Source: Pinus tabuliformis
Taxonomy: Eukaryota; Streptophyta; Pinopsida; Pinales; Pinaceae
DNA length: 64,000 nt
Assembly: GCA_031772625.1 (NCBI GenBank)
Contig: CM062819.1
Coordinates: forward strand, 1,231,229,070-1,231,293,069
Direction of reading: 5' to 3'
The translations under genes and the position numbers were made by a program. Below, piece by piece: positions 58,781-64,000 of this stretch (its first letter is position 1; each line of letters opens with the position of its first letter). The notes beneath the pieces were generated by a model. The model saw nothing but the letters and a program-made list of their open reading frames with translations. It ran no database searches and had not been told where the DNA came from.

Positions 58781-59296
58781 ATCTTATCAAAAACAACATT
58801 TGATTCTTCATACCTGGGGTTCCTTGCTTTCTTTGAAGAGTCGGTCGTTACCTTGATGACCTGCATTACCTGTCATTCCTCTGATCATTAAAGATGTCCC
58901 TAGAATGATTGTTATCATCATCAAGTGATGTGTCCCTGCCATTCGGACACTCCTCCGCATAATGGCCGAACTTATTGCAACCAAGCATTTGCCTTTACTT
59001 CCACCCTTAGATCCGGACTTTCCATTGAAGTGATCTTTATCTTATCAGAAACAACATTTGATTCTTCATACCTGGGGTTCCTTGCTTTCTTTGAAGAGTC
59101 AGTCGTTACCTTGATGACCTACATTACCTGTCATTCCCCTGATCATTGAAGATGTCCCTGGAATGATTGTTATCATCATCAAGTGATGTGTCCTTGCCAT
59201 TCGGACACTCCTCCGCATAATGGCCGAACTTATTGCAACCAAGGCATTTGCCTTTCCTTCCACCCTTAGATCTGGACTTTCCATTGAAGTGATCTT
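58781..59296. repeat. 258-bp tandem duplication around the gag zinc knuckle
   Basis: Units 58781-59038 and 59039-59296. The junction shares TCTTTA. Unit 1 lost a base at the knuckle (AAGCATTTGC for AAGGCATTTGC), unit 2 did not. Confidence 0.9.
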
Positions 59297-59321
59297 TAGG
59301 TAGGCCATCAGAAACTTTCAC
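59099..59321 (-). pseudogene. gag: Copia gag zinc knuckle region
   Basis: Reads KGKCLGCNKFGHYAEECPNG, an intact CCHC knuckle of the RNA-binding end of gag, in a 65-residue frame. Further N-terminal gag toward 59460 is poorly preserved. Confidence 0.8.
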
Positions 59322-59466
59322 TGCACCATTCTGATAATATTCTCTGCTTCGACTTCACCCTCGGTGAATTTGAAGAGGGATGAGGAATCCACTGATCCTT
59401 TTGTTCTTTCCCAACTGTCTTCGGTGATTGCTCTTTCACTCTTGCTTGGGCTTTGTCTTCACCTCA

Positions 59467-59478
59467 CCTCTGATACCA
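59467..59478 (-). other. Primer binding site of copia element 3
   Basis: The minus strand reads TGGTATCAGAGG, an initiator-Met type site abutting the LTR. Confidence 0.85.
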
Positions 59479-61149
59479 TGTTAATTTTAGGTATGTTCTA
59501 TGCTTAGAGCAATTTATTTCAATTTTCACAGTTAGCTCAATATCTTTTCCAGATTAGCAATCACATCAGCATTAAAGTAAACTACAGATAGAACATAAAC
59601 ATAAATCGCAGAAGACAAGCCAAGACAAAAGGACACAAGATGTGGGGCTAGCCAAGGACAAACCCCAATGTGGGGAAACCCTTGCTCAATTCTTCTTATA
59701 TGTTCTTCAATAGTTCAGCAGAGAGAGAGAGAGAGAGAGATAGTACATTTACAACAGAAGTCAACACGTCGACTTATCTAGATAAGAGCATAGATCATCT
59801 CTAAGAAGATGATACATGAGATCAGTTGAAGACATGCTGCTTCAACTGATTCTCCAAGGTGACTCCTTCACCTATCATTGTGTTGCATCTCGTCATTACG
59901 CTGCACCTCACCGTGCTGCACCATGCTGTCCCACTTTGCTTTAGCATCCCTTTGTTGTCCCATTTACTAGCACATTGTACCTTGTTGCTATCTATGCTTG
60001 CTGTCATGTCACAGTCGTTGTCCCACTTTGCTTTAGCATCCCTTTGTTGTCCCATTTACTAGCACATTGTACCTTGCTGCTGTCTAATGAATTTGCAGCA
60101 CCATACTTGGTTGTTGTCCCGTTTGCATCCTTGTTGTACCATGCTATCCATCCATGGCTGCTCCTATGAGTGCTTGTTGTCCCACTGTTTGTTGCACCAA
60201 GCATCATGCCTAGTTGTCCCATTTATCTTAGCATATCTTGTTGTCCCATTTATTATGCAGTTGTCCCTTGCCACTACTGCCTAGATATATGTTGTAGTTG
60301 TTGTCCCTAACAGTCATACTATACCTTGTTGGTGTCCCCTTGCTGCTGTCCCCTTTGCCTTGTCATCCCTTGTTGTTGTCCCATGTGTCTTAGCAGCACC
60401 ATGTAGCCCAACTGTCCCATTTATTAGCATTGTTATCCAGGGCATGTTTGAGTCCTCAAACTCTCATGCTGCCCCTGTTTTGAGGGTCACCTACAACCCA
60501 CCTTTTCAGTCGTATTAGACCTACATCTAGGGCACCGTAGGTTAGCGTTAGGGCTCCCTTTAGACTGCGTTTAGCGCTGCCTTTAGACAGTGTTTAGGGC
60601 TGCCCTTAGACTGCATTTAGGGTTGCCTTTTGGACAGCTTTTAAGGCTGGCCTTAGACTGCGTTTAGGGCTGCCTTCTGGACAACGTTAGGGCCTCTCTT
60701 AGCTTTGATAAGATTCCTCCAAGACTGCGGCTAGGACATGCTTCCTTGACAGCGTTTTAGACTTCTTCTTTCAAAGTGTCTAGGGCCAGGGCAGCTCCCT
60801 TAGTCTTCTTTCCTCCAACGTCTAGGGCTTCCACTCCTAGATTTCCCTTCCACTAAAACCCAAGACAAGTGGAGAGAAATCAAGATAGAAGTGTGTGTGA
60901 GAAATGACTCTCAAGTCATCTCCTCTTATACTAAAACGTTGAGCACATGTGGGGTTTATTTGGTTGCTAGCCAACCTTGACGAATTGTCTTATAACACAA
61001 ATAAATTCATAACTCCGTGAATACTTATCGGAATCGGATGATCTTTAGATCAATCCTACACCTTTCAATGAGAGGGATCCAAGAAAAATATCAGCTGCCA
61101 TAAATAAGATGACCCACATGGATTTTGGCCCTAGTTGCCAATTTTAACA
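59479..61149 (-). repeat. 5' LTR of copia element 3 (1,671 bp, repeat-expanded)
   Basis: Starts TGTTAATTTTAG and ends TTTTAACA, followed by AAGAA. From 59920 to 60440 it is filled with TTGTCCCA-type words, including a 91-bp tandem duplication (about 59927-60017 and 60018-60090), and from 60520 to 60700 with a 30-bp minisatellite. Confidence 0.8.
60520..60700. repeat. Minisatellite of about 30 bp units
   Basis: Five to seven degenerate copies of GACTGCGTTTAGGGCTGCCT, varying in their ends (GACAGTGTTTAGGG, GACTGCATTTAGGG, GACAGCTTTTAAGG). Confidence 0.75.
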
Positions 61150-61154
61150 AAGAA

Positions 61155-62648
61155 GGAATACGGTGATATATCATTGCCCTAGACAGCCTCAGGGGAGATT
61201 TATACATTGTTCTAATATCCAAAACAATTCACGAAGAGAAAGTTGACCATAGACAATTGCCCTAGAGGCCTCCTTGTCCCTGATGGGTGTTGTTGCTCTC
61301 AAAACCTCGACGTTTTGCCTTAGTAAAATAGGCAGATGAAGGGTTTACACAAGACTTCATCACCAATCAAACCACAAAAAACTCTCCTTTTGCTTGCCAA
61401 ATAAACTAGATGACTGATTGTCTTCTTGAAAGATTATGCCAAATAAATGAGAAGGGGAGAGAAGGCTGACTAGGGTGGAATCTTTCACCACCGAATTTAG
61501 TTAGAGAGAAAGGGGTCTTAAAACCCTCAGAGCCTCAGCTCACAAAACAGAAATATCCAATTCAACCTCGATGCTAAAGTGATTTATCCTCTCTCTTATT
61601 TATAGACTCCTTATGGGGTCTCTTCTCCTTATTTTGATGTGAAGGTTACAAATTAAGCCCCCAATTCTAGCTTTTTGCCCCAACTACCCCAAATTTACCC
61701 AATGTTGCCCCAAAAACATTGGATAATGGGTTTTTCCCTTTATCATCGACTATAGCCCATGGAGTTGGATAGGCTACTCCATCCCCCTTTGGCCAATTAA
61801 TTGGAAGGGGTCATTACATCTAACTAATATAACTCTTATCCTAATTATATTGTGTTAACGCTAATGGTTGTGGGTCAAAATTAAATATCATAAATCGCAA
61901 TGTTTGTGCTTGGATACACCCCCACTCTTCAAATTTGATAATGGCACCATGAAAAACACTAGATTGGTACTAGTTCATGAAATATATTACGCTTCTACTT
62001 TCTCTTTTAGATTTGGTTATTTCAATGATATACCTTCCATGCAGATTGATTTTAGATTCCTCCCCGTCCTATTCATTTCTTATATATTGTTTTACCTCCT
62101 TATCATCTGCAAAAGCACTTTTGTTGATCCTAATCTCCCTTGGATTTATACAAGTTTTTTATAGCAAGGTTTAGGTTTTCTGATATATTTGCATGAACAC
62201 CTTTCATTGTCACAAGAGCACCTTTCAGATTGCCTGCTATCATTGTCGCAGGAGGACCTTTTAGACCACGTAGTCTAAGGAGGCAACATTTTCGCCTAGA
62301 AAACAATGGAAATTCTGGCACAATTTTGACAAAATCCAACGAAAAATTTTGGAAATTTGGGTTACAACTGTCAAGCTTCAGGATTTAGAGTGCCTGGGGG
62401 GTTTTGATGGTGTCAAATCCATTTCCACCATCAAAGAAACAAGTCAAACACTCCCACAATGAGATTTTTTGAAAAAAAAATTGGTCGGATAAAGGCGAGA
62501 AATGTTCATCCAGGCAAAATTGTCGCCTCAATAGACAGATCCCTTTTAGACTATCTGCTAGTAGAGCCTCTATGTATGGATATTCCATCTCTACAACTTC
62601 TTTGCTAACTACTTATTTGACTATCTTTAATGGGGATTAGTTCAAGTT
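61155..62648. other. No recognisable gene
   Basis: Continues the sequence into which copia element 3 inserted (possibly a gypsy LTR). 62385-62588 and 62130-62339 hold ORFs on the minus strand without recognised motifs. CACCTTTC words recur at 62200-62260. Confidence 0.35.
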
Positions 62649-62947
62649 TACAAGAATTGTGGTTGCTTTCATATTTTTGGTATTTTGGTTTTTTATCTCT
62701 ATAACTTACATGGCTAATTTCAAAGACACCTCTGCTACTAGGTATTACAAGCCTATAACTTTTGTGACTATGTGTTTCACTACCCGTCATGCCGATTTGC
62801 ATTTCAATTCTATAACTTTTGTGACTAGTATTAGATTCCACGTCATTCAATCTCTCATCTCTCAAACTATCAAGTATTCCAAGTCTACAACTTTTGTCGC
62901 TATTTATTTCACTACCTCTCATGCCCATTGGTATTTTAGAGTGTCTT
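62649..62947. repeat. Degenerate tandem repeat, units of about 55-75 bp
   Basis: Units open with CTATAACTTTTGTGACTA or close variants (about 62698, 62754, 62811, 62886) and share TTTCACTACC and TCATGCC words. The units vary in length. Confidence 0.65.
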
Positions 62948-62971
62948 TCATCGCTGATATCATATGCCTCT

Positions 62972-64000
62972 TGTTGAAGAAAGTGTAACTAGGTTCGGTC
63001 TTCATAAATGTAATTTTGATCTTTGTACTTGTAAAAGAAAAGAGATATTATTTTTGTAAATTATACAATGAGTTTCTTGCTCATTACATAGGTCCAGCAC
63101 ATGTTGAAGTGCTATAGGAAAGTCAAAGAGTCAAAGAAAATGTTAAAGAGCTCTTCTTGAGCATATATGTAATGTATATGAGTCAACCTAGTGTCTAGAT
63201 CAGCACTCCAAGACAAGCACAATCCTCTTGAAGAAGGCAGTAAGCAAAACGATGTAAAAGCAGTCATGTCGGCTTGCAAAAGGAGACACAACACTTCACA
63301 CTGACACGTCGGCTAATTATGGAGGACAAACAACTATAAATACCCCACTAGGGTCACCACAGAAAGACAAAAAACTCGAACTCTCTGTAATTTCATATGG
63401 GTGCAAGAAGCTCTGAAATTTCGGATGGAACAGTAAGGTACAAGATCTCAGTGATGAGTACAGTGTCTCGGTGCAAGCAAATTACGGTGATAAGTGTGTC
63501 TCAGCCTCCTCATAATCGGTCTTGAAATGATGAAAGCAGCCATGACACATACAAAAACACAGTCACTATCTCAGTGATCTCTTAGTAATATATTCTCGGT
63601 CTAATTATGATGAAAGAGGATCACGATGATCCCACAGTAGTATACACAGTCTCGGCATTCTTGTTCTGAAGAAGATCATACACTCTCAATATAACAGTAA
63701 TGATAAGGATCTCGGTGATCCTATAGGAATACTCTCAATATACATACATATCTCAATATGGACCTCGTTGTTATGATGGTGATCTCGATGAAGGTGCAGA
63801 GATGATCTCAGTAAAGGCACAGTGGTGATCTCAAGGAGCAGTCATGGTGCAGCAATGATGATCTCGGTGAAGTAGTAATGATGATGATGATCTCAGCAGT
63901 AAGAAGAGGATTGGTGTCTTGGTCTTGGAGTGGCTTGATAGGTCAAGGGTCATGGTCTTGGTATTCATCAATTGGAATCTCTATAAGAAGAATTTTGAGT
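62972..64000 (+). repeat. LTR of the gag-only copia family, cut by window end
   Basis: Starts TGTTGAAGAAAGTGTAACTA and matches the LTR at 53317-54451, including GGTTCGGTCTTCATAA and, near the end, TCATCAATTGGAATCTCTATA. No polypurine tract precedes it, so it is a 5' LTR or a solo LTR. Bases 63440-63910 hold many GATCTCGGTGA words. Confidence 0.75.

Larger units (their letters stand above)
56237..61149 (-). mobile_element. Ty1/copia element 3, decayed, 4.9 kb
   Basis: Flanked by a 5-bp duplication AAGAA (56232-56236 and 61150-61154). It starts TGTTAATTTTAG and ends CCAATTTTAACA. Minus-strand order: 5' LTR 59479-61149, primer site, gag with zinc knuckle, protease-like and pre-integrase sequence, then RT and RNase H remnants and a partial 3' LTR. 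Integrase is not visible between 58240 and 58350, so it was deleted. Confidence 0.85.

Noticed and set aside
60540..60690. Several TTTAGGG words, the plant telomere repeat
   Set aside because: They occur singly within a 30-bp minisatellite unit and never as a head-to-tail array, so this is not interstitial telomere DNA.

Overview
This is a stretch of a plant nuclear genome made almost entirely of nested, mostly decayed transposable elements. Evidence for a plant: LTR retrotransposons primed by tRNA-Asp and initiator tRNA-Met, Ty1/copia gag and pol, a chromodomain Ty3/gypsy element, an L1-like LINE, hAT transposases with BED and DUF659 domains, and one exon-like match to plant PRORP. A Penelope-like GIY-YIG endonuclease fragment (36.7-36.9 kb), the large nested insertions and the lack of any complete host gene suggest a gymnosperm, probably a conifer. 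The species cannot be fixed from the sequence.

Layout. 1-11302: a young tandem LTR-internal-LTR-internal-LTR array of a non-autonomous, gag-only Ty3-type element on the minus strand. It has 3.36-kb LTRs, 1,977-bp internal regions and two intact 473-aa gag ORFs, and it sits inside a hAT transposase (11.3-12.0 kb). 12.6 kb: an isolated PRORP exon with good splice sites. 13.3-13.6 kb: a copia LTR/PBS fragment. 14.9-17.3 kb: an old relative of the gag-only element, with an 863-bp hAT-type MITE in its LTR (8-bp target duplication). 17.3-21.5 kb: a decayed copia element. 21.6-24.3 kb: a possible short LTR, then a low-copy-looking region with exon-like fragments and a 420-bp direct repeat. 24.8-35.6 kb: a second hAT transposase split by an 8.4-kb copia element (26592-34968, duplication GTGTG), which itself holds a 631-bp solo LTR (duplication ATTGT) and a 1,140-bp tandem duplication of pol.

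36.2-36.9 kb: the Penelope-like fragment beside AT-rich tandem repeats. 36.9-40.7 kb: a gag-only copia-like element on the minus strand, of an LTR family seen five times between 39.9 and 64 kb. 40.7-44 kb: a chromovirus deleted between gag and integrase. 45.4-50.0 kb: an L1-like LINE interrupted by a solo LTR. 50.0-54.5 kb: a rearranged second gag-only copia-like element carrying a 388-bp hAT-type MITE. 55.6-61.1 kb: a probable gypsy LTR fragment holding a third copia element (56237-61149, duplication AAGAA). 62.6-64.0 kb: degenerate tandem repeats and an LTR running off the window.

The only coding sequences that look intact are the two gag copies. All other coding traces carry stops, frameshifts, deletions or insertions. 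No tRNA, rRNA, CRISPR array or host promoter could be supported. Insertion order can be read in several places from reconstructed target sites, for example hAT, then copia, then solo LTR at 24.8-35.6 kb.
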